The notes below the pieces were generated by a model, which saw only the letters and a program-made list of their open reading frames with translations, ran no database searches and was not told where the DNA came from. A program made the translations under genes and the position numbers. A stretch of DNA of 64,000 bases from positions 682,001-746,000 of the forward strand of contig NZ_JAAAKZ010000003.1 in assembly GCF_009905605.1 (NCBI RefSeq). The letters are read 5' to 3'. Shown piece by piece: positions 1 to 8,004 of this stretch. This stretch comes from Runella sp. CRIBMP (GTDB taxonomy: Bacteria; Bacteroidota; Bacteroidia; Cytophagales; Spirosomataceae). Every line of letters begins with the position of its first letter. The stretch's first letter is position 1.

Positions 1-98
1 GTTGCTGATTTGAACGCAAATTAGTATTCAAACGCAAACATAACGCATAAACTTGCAAAGTGCTATGAACAAAGTGGCAAGAAGAAGTCGAGAGTCTG

Positions 99-740
99 CT
101 ATTTGCGACGCCCCCAAAGATTCACTCTGCTCTCGTTGCCGTTGAGTAGACGAACAATATTTTTTTGGTGGGTGATGACCACAACCGCAAACAATAAAAA
201 GCCAAAAACAATTAATAAGGTGCTGGCTTTCCCAAAAATACCCAAGACCAACATCATCGGAAATGCAAACGCGGCAATGATAGAACTGAGTGATACATAA
301 TGAGATACCAACAATACCAATACAAAAATAACAATGCAGACCGAAGCAACGAGCGGGTCAATGGCCAAGATCATCCCCAATGAAGTAGCGACTCCCTTGC
401 CGCCCTTAAATCGCACAAAAATGGGGTAGAGATGCCCCAAAACGGCCGCAAAACCCAATATTAATTTGAAGGTGGGAACTTGGTTTGGCTGGATAACTTC
501 CAGAAAAAACAGAATACTGGCCAGCTTGGTGGCCGTCCAGCCTTTCAATACGTCTATCAACAGTACAATTGTACCCGCACGTTTGCCCAATACCCGGAAA
601 GTATTCGTTGCCCCCGCATTTCCGCTCCCAAATTTCCGAACATCAATCCCAAAATACGCTTCACCGTACCAAATGGCAGAAGGGATAGACCCCAACAGGT
701 AAGCAGTAATAATGGCAGAACAAATGTGCCAAATATTCAT
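99..740 (-). CDS. plsY: Glycerol-3-phosphate acyltransferase PlsY
   Basis: This 213-residue polytopic inner-membrane protein transfers the acyl group of acyl-phosphate to glycerol-3-phosphate, the first step of phospholipid synthesis. The family motifs are present: SGNAGATN at residues 39-46 and the glycine-rich KGGKGVATSLG at 112-122, with about five hydrophobic segments around them. Length matches the usual PlsY of about 200 residues. The ATG at 740 places the first membrane segment immediately at the N-terminus. The gene is divergent from the short-chain dehydrogenase at 873. Bases 1-98 beyond its 3' end hold nothing I can support. Identification is firm from the motifs. Confidence 0.95.
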   Translation of the reverse strand: MNIWHICSAIITAYLLGSIPSAIWYGEAYFGIDVRKFGSGNAGATNTFRVLGKRAGTIVLLIDVLKGWTATKLASILFFLEVIQPNQVPTFKLILGFAAVLGHLYPIFVRFKGGKGVATSLGMILAIDPLVASVCIVIFVLVLLVSHYVSLSSIIAAFAFPMMLVLGIFGKASTLLIVFGFLLFAVVVITHQKNIVRLLNGNESRVNLWGRRK

Positions 741-872
741 TGACGAAGTGTAAGTTTTTTAAGGTTATAAAAAGAACAATATTAAGTTAAAAATACCTTT
801 TTCTTACAAAAAAGCCAACAAAAGTAAAACTTTATCTTAACCTTTGCTTAACGAAAATGATATTTTTTTAAG

Positions 873-1583
873 ATGAACCCTCTTGTGATTGTGAGTAGTG
901 GAACCAAAGGAATTGGCAAAGCTACCGTAGAACGATTTATGGCTGGTGGTTTTGACGTGGTCACCTGTGCCCGTACCGAGTCGGATTTGTTGGAACTTCA
1001 ACGGTCCCTTCAAGCAAAATATCCATCGGCAAAGCTGTATGTGAAAGCCGTGAATATGGCCGTCAAAGCAGAAGTTGAAGCGTTTGTGACATTCATTGCG
1101 GCGCTCAACCGACCCGTCGAGATCATTGTTAACAACGCGGGGCTTTTTGTGCCTGGTCAAATCCACGAAGCGCCCGCAGGAACTTTAGAGCAAATGATGG
1201 AAATCAACCTGTATAGTGCTCATTATCTGACGGGAGGCTTGGTAGAAGGGATGAAAGAGCGCAAAAAAGGCCATATTTTTACGCTGTGCTCAACGGCGAG
1301 CATCACGGCTTACCCCAATGGAGGGGCGTATTGTATTGCCAAATTTGCCCTTTACGGTTTTACCAAAGTACTGAGAGAGGAACTCAAAACCAAAGGAATT
1401 CGAGTGACGGCTATTTTGCCCGGGGCCACGTTTACTTCAAGTTGGGAAGGAGTAGAATTGCCGCCCGAACGGTTTATAAAGGCTGAAGATATTGCGGAAG
1501 CAATTTGGTCGGCGTACCATCTTTCGGCGGGAGCGGTGGTAGAAGAAATTTTGATACGTCCGCAATTGGGAGATATTGTTTAA
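873..1583 (+). CDS. SDR family oxidoreductase
   Basis: This 236-residue classical short-chain dehydrogenase/reductase is presumably cytoplasmic and NAD(P)-dependent. The cofactor-binding glycine motif is SSGTKGIG (residues 8-15, replacing the usual TGxxxGIG), NNAG is at 87-90, and the catalytic residues read as S140, Y153 and K157. The order and spacing are canonical. The substrate cannot be told from sequence; general annotations such as 3-oxoacyl-ACP reductase-like or sepiapterin reductase-like would be guesses. It stands alone, divergent from plsY and 85 bases before the ROK gene. The start at 873 gives a normal SDR N-terminus directly before the first beta strand. Confidence 0.88.
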   Translation: MNPLVIVSSGTKGIGKATVERFMAGGFDVVTCARTESDLLELQRSLQAKYPSAKLYVKAVNMAVKAEVEAFVTFIAALNRPVEIIVNNAGLFVPGQIHEAPAGTLEQMMEINLYSAHYLTGGLVEGMKERKKGHIFTLCSTASITAYPNGGAYCIAKFALYGFTKVLREELKTKGIRVTAILPGATFTSSWEGVELPPERFIKAEDIAEAIWSAYHLSAGAVVEEILIRPQLGDIV

Positions 1584-1668
1584 GTTTAGGATTTTTGCGC
1601 GTTAAATCAGTACTTTGCACCTAGCCTTGTACTATTAACCACTAACTGATAACGATTTATATTTTCAA

Positions 1669-2577
1669 ATGGAACAATATTTGGGTATTGACGTGGGCGG
1701 AACCAACGTCAAAATGGGTGTCGTGGACACAGAAAGCGGTCGAATTTCAAATTTTTATAGCCACGATACTACCAGTTGGCGCCAGTCAGGACACTTTGAG
1801 GAACGCCTCGGTGACGCAATCGCGATTCAGTTGCACGAATATCCAAACGTAAAGAAAGTAGGCATCGGATTGCCGGGAATGATTAACCGAAACCGGACCG
1901 TTCCGTTAGAAATTACGGCTATTCCCGAAATTGATAACGTTCCGTTGGTGGAGTATCTGTCAAAACGATTTGCAGGTGTACAGTTTTTTCTTGAAAATGA
2001 CGCCAATGCAGCGGCTTTGGGAGAATTCTACTTTGCCGAAGAAAAAATCAACGAAAATTATATATTCATCACCCTTGGTACGGGCGTAGGTGGTGCCGCG
2101 ATTATCAACCGTAAAGTGTTTGTGGGTGGTGATGGAAATGCCATGGAGCCAGGGCATATTCCCTCGCGCAACGGGAAGGTACTCGAACGCAACATCGGAA
2201 AGAAAGAATTATTGGATTTAGCCAATGAAATGCGTCGGACGTACACTGGTGCGACTCAACTGCCCGATGATGGGACGATTTCTACCACGGGCTTAGTGGC
2301 CGCTGCCGCCGAAGGCGACGAATTGGCGCTTCAAGTCTGGACCGCAGTAGGAGAGATGCTAGGCGATGGGCTGGTGTCTATGATTCGGATTTTGGACATT
2401 AAGCTGATTCTTATCGGTGGTGGTTTGTCGGCTTCGTTTGATTATATCATTCCTGCCGTGACCAAACAACTCAACTATTGGTTGACACCGTATTATCTGA
2501 AAGACCTCGAAATCAAACGCGCCACTTTGGGCAATGATGCTGGCTTGCTTGGGGCGGCTTCGTTGTGTTTTGACTAG
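1669..2577 (+). CDS. ROK family sugar kinase (glucokinase-like)
   Basis: This 302-residue protein of the ROK (repressor, ORF, kinase) family most likely phosphorylates glucose or a related hexose or hexosamine. The phosphate-binding DVGGTN motif is at residues 8-13. The sugar-binding and catalytic-base segment ENDANAAALGE lies near residue 107 and LGTGVGG follows. There is no N-terminal DNA-binding domain, so it is a kinase and not a repressor. One oddity is that the region after EPGH, where ROK kinases usually carry a CxCGxxGC zinc site, reads IPSRNGKVLERNIGKK and has no cysteine. The gene ends in front of a clear terminator. The exact sugar is not known. Confidence 0.87.
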   Translation: MEQYLGIDVGGTNVKMGVVDTESGRISNFYSHDTTSWRQSGHFEERLGDAIAIQLHEYPNVKKVGIGLPGMINRNRTVPLEITAIPEIDNVPLVEYLSKRFAGVQFFLENDANAAALGEFYFAEEKINENYIFITLGTGVGGAAIINRKVFVGGDGNAMEPGHIPSRNGKVLERNIGKKELLDLANEMRRTYTGATQLPDDGTISTTGLVAAAAEGDELALQVWTAVGEMLGDGLVSMIRILDIKLILIGGGLSASFDYIIPAVTKQLNYWLTPYYLKDLEIKRATLGNDAGLLGAASLCFD

Positions 2578-2594
2578 ATAAATAAATAAAATTA

Positions 2595-2645
2595 AAGAAA
2601 GGGTTAAGAGGTTGTTTATCAATACTTTTAACCCTTTCTTGTTTG
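2595..2645 (+). terminator. Rho-independent terminator after the ROK kinase
   Basis: A perfect 13-bp inverted repeat (AAGAAAGGGTTAA at 2595-2607 with its complement at 2628-2640) encloses a 20-base loop and is followed by a T-rich stretch. It ends the ROK transcript and separates it from the GH130 gene. Confidence 0.75.
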
Positions 2646-2666
2646 TGTTCCAATCTCCTTTAATTT

Positions 2667-3782
2667 ATGAAAAAAATCCTGCTGCTTCTGCTTGTTTCTC
2701 CCCTTGTTTTTGCCCAAAAAACACAATCTTGGATGTTAGGACCGTTCCAAAAAATGGACGCCGCCAATCCGATTTTAGAGGCCAAGGCCAACACAACCTT
2801 TGCGTGCCCCGTCCGAGGAGAAACCGTTCGTTGGGAAGAAAAAGATGTGTTTAATCCCGCCGTAGTGGTTCGTAATGGCAAAGTATACATGATTTATCGG
2901 GCCGAAGATAAATTGGGCAAATATGCGGGTACTTCTCGTTTAGGATTGGCCGTTAGTAGCGATGGGGTTCATTTTAAAAGAATGCCTCAGCCGGTGTTTT
3001 ATCCCGACAATGATTTTATGAAAAAATACGAGTGGGAAGGCGGCTGCGAAGACCCTCGCATTGTAGAGACCGAAGACGGGCACTACGTAATGACGTATAC
3101 CTCCTACGATGGCGACAAGGCGCGTCTATGCGTGGCAAGCTCGCAGGATTTGGTCAAGTGGCAAAAACACGGTTTGGCGTTTAATAATTTTATCAAAGGA
3201 AACCGTGATTTTTGGTCAAAATCGGGTGCAATCGTGTGCAAAAAAGTGGGAGATAGATTTATTGCTACCAAAATCAACGGGAAATATTGGATGTACTGGG
3301 GTGACCAAGCCCAACTTTACGTGGCTACTTCGGATGATTTAATCAATTGGTATCCAAGCACTAAGCCCAAAGATACCTCGTATCAGCCCCAAAATGTGTC
3401 GGATGTGAACTGCGTGGCGGTGGCATCAACGCGCCCCGGAAAACATGATTCACGTTTGCTGGAGTCGGGGCCACCTGCTTTTTTGACAAAAAAAGGAATT
3501 GTGTTGATTTACAACGGCATGAATTACGCCCAAACGGGCGACCCCACCCTGCCCGAAGGTGCCTATGCCGCGGGTCAGTTTTTATTTGATGCCGAAAATC
3601 CCGCTCAGTTGAACGACCGTTCTGAAAATTATTTTATCAAACCCGACCGCCCCTACGAAATTACTGGCCAAATCAATCAGGTGTGTTTTGTGGAAGGGCT
3701 AGCGTCGTATAAGGGCAAGTGGTTTTTGTACTACGGAACGGCAGATTCTAAAATTGCGGTAGCCGTAGCTCGTCAAAAATGA
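2667..3782 (+). CDS. Exported GH130-family glycoside phosphorylase/hydrolase
   Basis: This is a 371-residue protein with a short signal peptide ending in VFAQ (residues 1-16), so it is exported to the periplasm or cell surface. The rest is a five-bladed propeller of glycoside hydrolase family 130. FNPAVVV precedes the MIYRAED strand, SRLGLAVSSDG follows, and GGCEDPRI (around residue 130) carries the conserved acidic residue. GH130 enzymes cleave beta-mannosides by phosphorolysis or, in some exported Bacteroides members, by hydrolysis. The signal peptide favours a hydrolase or an uncharacterised specificity. A DUF1080 protein begins 50 bases downstream, suggesting a two-gene sugar-processing unit. 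The family is clear; the substrate is inferred. Confidence 0.85.
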   Translation: MKKILLLLLVSPLVFAQKTQSWMLGPFQKMDAANPILEAKANTTFACPVRGETVRWEEKDVFNPAVVVRNGKVYMIYRAEDKLGKYAGTSRLGLAVSSDGVHFKRMPQPVFYPDNDFMKKYEWEGGCEDPRIVETEDGHYVMTYTSYDGDKARLCVASSQDLVKWQKHGLAFNNFIKGNRDFWSKSGAIVCKKVGDRFIATKINGKYWMYWGDQAQLYVATSDDLINWYPSTKPKDTSYQPQNVSDVNCVAVASTRPGKHDSRLLESGPPAFLTKKGIVLIYNGMNYAQTGDPTLPEGAYAAGQFLFDAENPAQLNDRSENYFIKPDRPYEITGQINQVCFVEGLASYKGKWFLYYGTADSKIAVAVARQK

Positions 3783-3832
3783 GTAAATTAGACGAATGTA
3801 TTCCCTTTTTCAATAAAACTAAAATCAATCAA

Positions 3833-4528
3833 ATGCACATGAAAAGTCTTCGCATTTTAATGAGTGCCTTTTTAGTTGGCGCGGTTACTTTTTCTTACGC
3901 TTCCAAACCTGGACCTTGGAAAAACCTGTTTGACGGCAAAACTACGGCTGGTTGGCACAGTTATGGCAAAACGGGCGTGAGTGGCTGGATGGTGATGGGT
4001 GGGGCATTGATGACCCACGGAAAATCAGGCGACCTCGTAACCGATGCTGAATTTGAAAACTTTGAAATGGAGTTTGAATTTAAAGTAAAACCCAAAGGCA
4101 ACAGCGGTGTCATGTATAAAGTAATCGAAGATCCCGCGCACCCGCCGTACTACTCAGGACCTGAGTATCAGGTGATTGACGATGAAGGATACCCGCCGTT
4201 TAACGACAATGGTAAAATGGTGAAAATCAACGACAAACAAAAAACGGGCGCTAACTACGACATGCAGGCCCCGAGTAAGTTTGTGAGCAAGCCCGCCGGC
4301 GAGTGGAACAAAGGAAAAATTGTGGTCAATGGCACTCACATAGAGCATTGGCTCAATGGCGTGAAAGTGGTGGAATACGAGTATGGTGGTGCCGAATGGA
4401 AAGCGCAATTGGCCAAAAGTAAATTTACAAAATGGACCTATGCTACGCCCCGTGCCAAAGGAAAAATCGCGCTTCAGGACCACGGCGATGAGTCTTGGTA
4501 CAAAAATGTAAGAATCAGAACGTTATAG
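3833..4528 (+). CDS. DUF1080 (3-keto-disaccharide hydrolase-type) secreted protein
   Basis: This 231-residue exported protein consists of a single DUF1080 domain (PF06439, a concanavalin-like jelly roll). It opens with a signal peptide (MHMKSLRILMSAFLVGA), then WKNLFDGKTTAGW, the typical N-terminal strand, and later motifs SGVMYKV, GPEYQVIDDEG, NGTHIEHWLNG and IALQDHGD. Characterised members hydrolyse 3-keto-glycosides. An in-frame ATG at 3779 overlaps the GH130 stop codon, but it would add 18 hydrophilic residues before the signal peptide, so 3833 (or 3839) is preferred. It follows the GH130 gene and is probably cotranscribed with it. Function beyond the family is inferred. Confidence 0.85.
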   Translation: MHMKSLRILMSAFLVGAVTFSYASKPGPWKNLFDGKTTAGWHSYGKTGVSGWMVMGGALMTHGKSGDLVTDAEFENFEMEFEFKVKPKGNSGVMYKVIEDPAHPPYYSGPEYQVIDDEGYPPFNDNGKMVKINDKQKTGANYDMQAPSKFVSKPAGEWNKGKIVVNGTHIEHWLNGVKVVEYEYGGAEWKAQLAKSKFTKWTYATPRAKGKIALQDHGDESWYKNVRIRTL

Positions 4529-4546
4529 TAAACTAAAATCCAAACG

Positions 4547-5422
4547 ATGCTTGATCAATTCCTCCAACATCTCACGGTCGAAAAACGACTCAGTGTACAC
4601 ACCCTCACGGCGTACAAAAAAGATTTGGAGCAGTTTGCGGAGTTTTTGGAAAAAACCTATAACCTCACTGAACTCAGCCAAGCCGACTTTCGCATGGTGC
4701 GGGGGTGGGCGGTGAGTTTGGTCGAGGCCGAATTACACCACCGCAGCGTGAACCGAAAATTGGCCACGCTGCGGTCTTTTTATGGGTATCTGCTGCGCTG
4801 CAAAGTGATTACGATGAACCCCATGCTGCGGGTTTCGGCGCTAAAGACCGACAAGCCCTTACCGCAATTTGTCGAAGAAAAAAGCCTTCTCCTCTTGTTT
4901 GAAGAGATGGAGTTTGGAGCTGATTTTGAAGGCCTGCGCGACCGCTTGATTCTTGAGCTTTTGTACGGAACAGGAATGCGTTTGGCTGAATTGCTGGAGC
5001 TGAAAGATGGCGATATTAATTTTTATGACCTCACACTAAAAGTGATGGGAAAACGAAGCAAACAGCGTGTTATTCCCATCTATAAAAACCTTGCCGACCT
5101 TGTAAAAAGCTATCAGGCGCTCAAAAATGAGCAGTTTCCTGGTACGAACGTCCTGATTCTGACCAATAAAGGCGAACCCGCCTACGCGATGCTGATTCAG
5201 CGGATTGTCAAAAAATACCTTTCGGCGGTTACTTCTCTTCAAAAACGCAGCCCGCACGTACTGCGCCATACGTTTGCTACTCATTTGCTCAACAACGGGG
5301 CTGACCTAAACTCTATCAAAGATTTGCTCGGCCACAGTAGCTTGGCCGCCACTCAGGTCTACACCCACAATTCCATCGAAAAATTAAAGAAGATTTTCAA
5401 GCAATCGCATCCGAAAGCCTAG
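4547..5422 (+). CDS. XerC/XerD-type tyrosine recombinase
   Basis: This 291-residue site-specific recombinase has a SAM-like N-terminal DNA-binding domain (residues 1-90) and a phage-integrase catalytic domain (about 105-285). All catalytic residues are present: R145 (GTGMRLAEL), K169 (GKRSKQR), H237 and R240 (HVLRHTFATH), H263 (LGHSS) and the nucleophile Y272 (QVYTH). Size and sequence match the chromosomal Xer recombinases that resolve chromosome dimers at dif, rather than phage integrases. No tRNA, att repeat or phage gene lies nearby. Whether it is the XerC or the XerD partner is not clear. It starts 18 bases after the DUF1080 gene. Confidence 0.87.
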   Translation: MLDQFLQHLTVEKRLSVHTLTAYKKDLEQFAEFLEKTYNLTELSQADFRMVRGWAVSLVEAELHHRSVNRKLATLRSFYGYLLRCKVITMNPMLRVSALKTDKPLPQFVEEKSLLLLFEEMEFGADFEGLRDRLILELLYGTGMRLAELLELKDGDINFYDLTLKVMGKRSKQRVIPIYKNLADLVKSYQALKNEQFPGTNVLILTNKGEPAYAMLIQRIVKKYLSAVTSLQKRSPHVLRHTFATHLLNNGADLNSIKDLLGHSSLAATQVYTHNSIEKLKKIFKQSHPKA

Positions 5423-5532
5423 CGCTTAGTGAATTAGTTTGTAATGTGGTTATGGTCAGACGATAGTCAGATTATTGTTGACAATCTAACAAACCAATAC
5501 AGGTAAAAGGAAAATGGATGTGGGAAAAAAGG

Positions 5533-6183
5533 TCACCGATTGGCTTGTTCTTGTTTATGTGCTCGATACGAATACACAAAAACCCAGATGACAGTGGCAA
5601 AAATCAGGGAAAGTGTCCAGACGATTTTCCACATTTCGGGTAACCAAACCACGACCAGTGCGCCTACAATTCCCATCGCAAAAAACAACTTTGCGCCCAT
5701 TTGGTGGGTTTTGCGCCATACCGTTTCGCTTTCCAGCGTCCACGGGGTACGAATTCCTACGAAGTAATTGGATTTGAGGGTGTTAAGGTAATTGCCAATG
5801 CCAGCCAACAATAAAAAAACACCGACAAATACTAAGTTGATGAATACTTCTCCCGCCATTTGCTCCAGTGCCGAACGGATAATTAGGATATGAATAGCCC
5901 CCAAAAAAGTAAGTACCAATAGAATCAGTTTGGGATAATGCTCCGATACGCTTGCCTGATTGAGACGAGGGTCGAGGTGAGGAACATTGCGCATGAGAAA
6001 ATAAAGCCCGATAGACACAACGGTCAGGATACCCAGCGTCCATTTAGGCCCGAAAGCGTCGGGTTTGCCACTAGGGCCAAAGTGTGTAGGAACAATGTCG
6101 GGCAATTGATTCCAGACAAAAGCTAAATAAATAAGTGGCGCGGTAATGGCTGCCAACATTAAGTAGTTAAGGGACTTTTTCAT
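5533..6183 (-). CDS. SdpI-like membrane protein (DUF1648/SdpI)
   Basis: This 216-residue inner-membrane protein has about six hydrophobic segments. The N-terminal part carries the DUF1648 signature (LPDIVPTHFGPSGKPDAFGPK). The C-terminal part carries the SdpI signature NYFVGIRTPWTLESETVWRKTH. SdpI of Bacillus subtilis is the immunity protein against the SDP toxin and sequesters the repressor SdpR; here only the family resemblance is visible. ATG 6183 overlaps the stop codon of the upstream ArsR gene in an ATGA arrangement, implying translational coupling, so it is preferred over the in-frame ATG at 6207. No toxin gene is visible nearby. Confidence 0.85.
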   Translation of the reverse strand: MKKSLNYLMLAAITAPLIYLAFVWNQLPDIVPTHFGPSGKPDAFGPKWTLGILTVVSIGLYFLMRNVPHLDPRLNQASVSEHYPKLILLVLTFLGAIHILIIRSALEQMAGEVFINLVFVGVFLLLAGIGNYLNTLKSNYFVGIRTPWTLESETVWRKTHQMGAKLFFAMGIVGALVVVWLPEMWKIVWTLSLIFATVIWVFVYSYRAHKQEQANR

Positions 6184-6437
6184 GGTTGTTTTAGGGTAAA
6201 AATCCACGTTAGAAGTTCATCTAAAATGGTAGTATTGAGGGAGTAATAAATAAATTGTCCTTGTTTGTCGGCAGTAACGAGCTCGGCCTGTTTCAGCAAA
6301 TCTAAGTGATGCGAAATGCTGGGTTTGGTCATTTCAAACTTATCGGCAATTTCGCCCGCAGTAAAATCTTTTTCCCGCAATATTTCGAGAATTTTTCTTC
6401 GGGTAGGGTCATTGAGGGCACGAAATAGGTTGTTCAT
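6180..6437 (-). CDS. ArsR/SdpR-type HTH repressor
   Basis: This 85-residue winged-helix regulator of the ArsR family is a compact one-domain protein. NDPTRRKILEILR forms the first helices, and the recognition region is FEMTKPSISHHLDLLKQAELV. No metal-binding cysteines are present, which separates it from metal-sensing ArsR proteins and agrees with the SdpR subgroup. It is followed with a 4-base overlap by the SdpI-like gene, reproducing the sdpR-sdpI order of Bacillus. A perfect inverted repeat lies 10 bases before its start codon and overlaps the likely promoter, so autoregulation is probable. Confidence 0.88.
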   Translation of the reverse strand: MNNLFRALNDPTRRKILEILREKDFTAGEIADKFEMTKPSISHHLDLLKQAELVTADKQGQFIYYSLNTTILDELLTWIFTLKQP

Positions 6438-6446
6438 AGAATTAAA

Positions 6447-6468
6447 TAATTAGACAAATATCTAATTA
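6447..6468 (-). promoter_or_regulatory. Putative ArsR/SdpR operator
   Basis: TAATTAGA (6447-6454), a 6-base spacer and TCTAATTA (6461-6468) form a perfect palindrome just upstream of the repressor start codon. ArsR-family dimers bind palindromes of this size. That it is the operator of the adjacent regulator is inferred from position. Confidence 0.75.
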
Positions 6469-6486
6469 CCTTTTGATACTTTCAAG
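6455..6486 (-). promoter_or_regulatory. Promoter of the sdpR-sdpI-like pair
   Basis: On the minus strand CTTG (6486-6483), a 20-base spacer and GATATTTG (6462-6455) match the Bacteroidota consensus TTTG-N20-TAnnTTTG with one mismatch in each element. The -7 element lies inside the palindrome at 6447-6468, so a bound repressor would block it. Confidence 0.6.
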
Positions 6487-6620
6487 ATTTTTTGTTTAAT
6501 TGGTCTAAATGCAACGTTGAATGGCGAGGTATTAACTATTTTTAACAGTATTTCCGCACTAATCGCTCTTCAATGGCGTTATTTCGGGCAAGATTATCCA
6601 CAAGATTATCTCATCTGACC

Positions 6621-7850
6621 ATGAAACGATTATACCATTTTTTAGGCCTCTTGTTGCTACTTTCGGGAGGGGCTGTTGCGCAAAAAATTACCACCCTGAG
6701 CCCTTATGTGGAGCAACAATCTCAACCCTATGTCAATATCACAAAAGTGGAGTTGACGAAGGACTTTACAATCCTCTATTTTACCCTTGATTACAGTTCG
6801 AATCCGCGTTCGTTGGAGGATATGATTCTGGGGAGACGCCGTTCAAACGAAGAAATCGAAATTGACCCTAATTGTCGGCTGTATGAACCTGGAAATGCTG
6901 GGCGTAAGTTTAGATTTATCAAAGCAGAAGGTATTCCTGTAGCCCCCCAAAAGCGTGAAATACGACCTGGTGATATGGTTAAATTTGTTGTTTATTTTGA
7001 GCGACTAGAACCAGGCATTGAGGTGTTTGATATGTTTGAAGGGCGTGATCAGGGAACAAAAAGGTACTGGAACTATTTCAGTGTTCATGTCCGGAACCCG
7101 AAGCGGCCATTGCCCAAAAAGCAGCCAACACCTGAACCTAAGAATGAGGAGCCTCCTATCATAGCCGAAAAGCCCAAGGATGTTCCGCCGCCTATTGAAC
7201 CTAAAAAAGAGACAGTACCCGCGCCGCAATTAGTAACCTTGCGTGGCACCGTGGTGGATGCAAAAACCAAAAAGCCTATTTCAGCACGAATCAGTTATGT
7301 AGTGCCAAGTGAGGGCAACGGGCTGGATTCCATGCAGTTGTCGGCCTCGTCGGGAAGGTTTCGAATTAACTTGGATGCGGGAAACAAATACGCTTACGTG
7401 GCAACGGCTAAGGGATATTTTCCGAGCAGTGGCGCGTTTGACCTGACGCAGGCCAAAGGAGGGCAAGAAATAGACAACCAAATTGTGTTAAATCCTGTAG
7501 CGATTGGGGAGGCGATTACCCTCAATAATATCTACTTTGACATTTCTAAATTCGATTTACTATCGTCTTCATTTGCCGAGATGGATCGCCTGACACAGCT
7601 CATGCGCGAAAACCCAACCATGGAAATTCGGGTGGAAGGACATACCGACAATCTGGGTGATTTTGACAAAAACATGGAGCTTTCTCAAAACCGAGCCAAT
7701 GCCGTCAAGCAGTACCTGGTCAGCAAAGGGATTGACGCGGGACGTATCGAAGCCAAAGGCTTTGGACCCACGCGCCCCGTGACGAAGGGAACCTCAGAGA
7801 GCGAACGTCGTCGTAACCGACGGGTGGAGTTGGTGGTGGTAAAAATGTAA
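6621..7850 (+). CDS. OmpA-family peptidoglycan-associated outer-membrane protein
   Basis: This 409-residue exported protein has a signal peptide (MKRLYHFLGLLLLLSGGAVAQ). A beta-rich N-terminal part of unknown type follows, then a proline/lysine-rich linker around residues 165-210. Next is a carboxypeptidase-regulatory-like fold (LRGTVVDAKTKKPISARI). The C-terminal OmpA domain carries IRVEGHTDNLGD and NRANAVKQYL, with the peptidoglycan-binding ERRRNRRVEL motif near the end. It probably tethers the outer membrane to the cell wall. An upstream in-frame ATG at 6573 would put 16 residues before the signal peptide; 6621 is preferred. Confidence 0.87.
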   Translation: MKRLYHFLGLLLLLSGGAVAQKITTLSPYVEQQSQPYVNITKVELTKDFTILYFTLDYSSNPRSLEDMILGRRRSNEEIEIDPNCRLYEPGNAGRKFRFIKAEGIPVAPQKREIRPGDMVKFVVYFERLEPGIEVFDMFEGRDQGTKRYWNYFSVHVRNPKRPLPKKQPTPEPKNEEPPIIAEKPKDVPPPIEPKKETVPAPQLVTLRGTVVDAKTKKPISARISYVVPSEGNGLDSMQLSASSGRFRINLDAGNKYAYVATAKGYFPSSGAFDLTQAKGGQEIDNQIVLNPVAIGEAITLNNIYFDISKFDLLSSSFAEMDRLTQLMRENPTMEIRVEGHTDNLGDFDKNMELSQNRANAVKQYLVSKGIDAGRIEAKGFGPTRPVTKGTSESERRRNRRVELVVVKM

Positions 7851-8004
7851 AATCATTGAAAACGAATCGCTTATTATGGGGTGAAAAAAAATGAAAACAC
7901 ATTTTTTTTTGTTCATCTATTGATTCATTATCAATAAAATCTCAAAATACTTTTGGAAACTTTAAATAACTTTTCTAAGTTTTCAGAAAAATCACACATC
8001 AACC

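Noticed and set aside
1-98. A gene fragment at the left edge
   Set aside because: No frame of useful length and no motif could be seen in these 98 bases.
1608-1622. Promoter TACTTTG before the ROK kinase gene
   Set aside because: The element is one base short of the TAnnTTTG consensus. It may be functional but I could not support it.
4547-5422. Integrase of a mobile element
   Set aside because: The recombinase is of chromosomal Xer type; there are no phage, conjugation or tRNA genes and no att-like repeats nearby.
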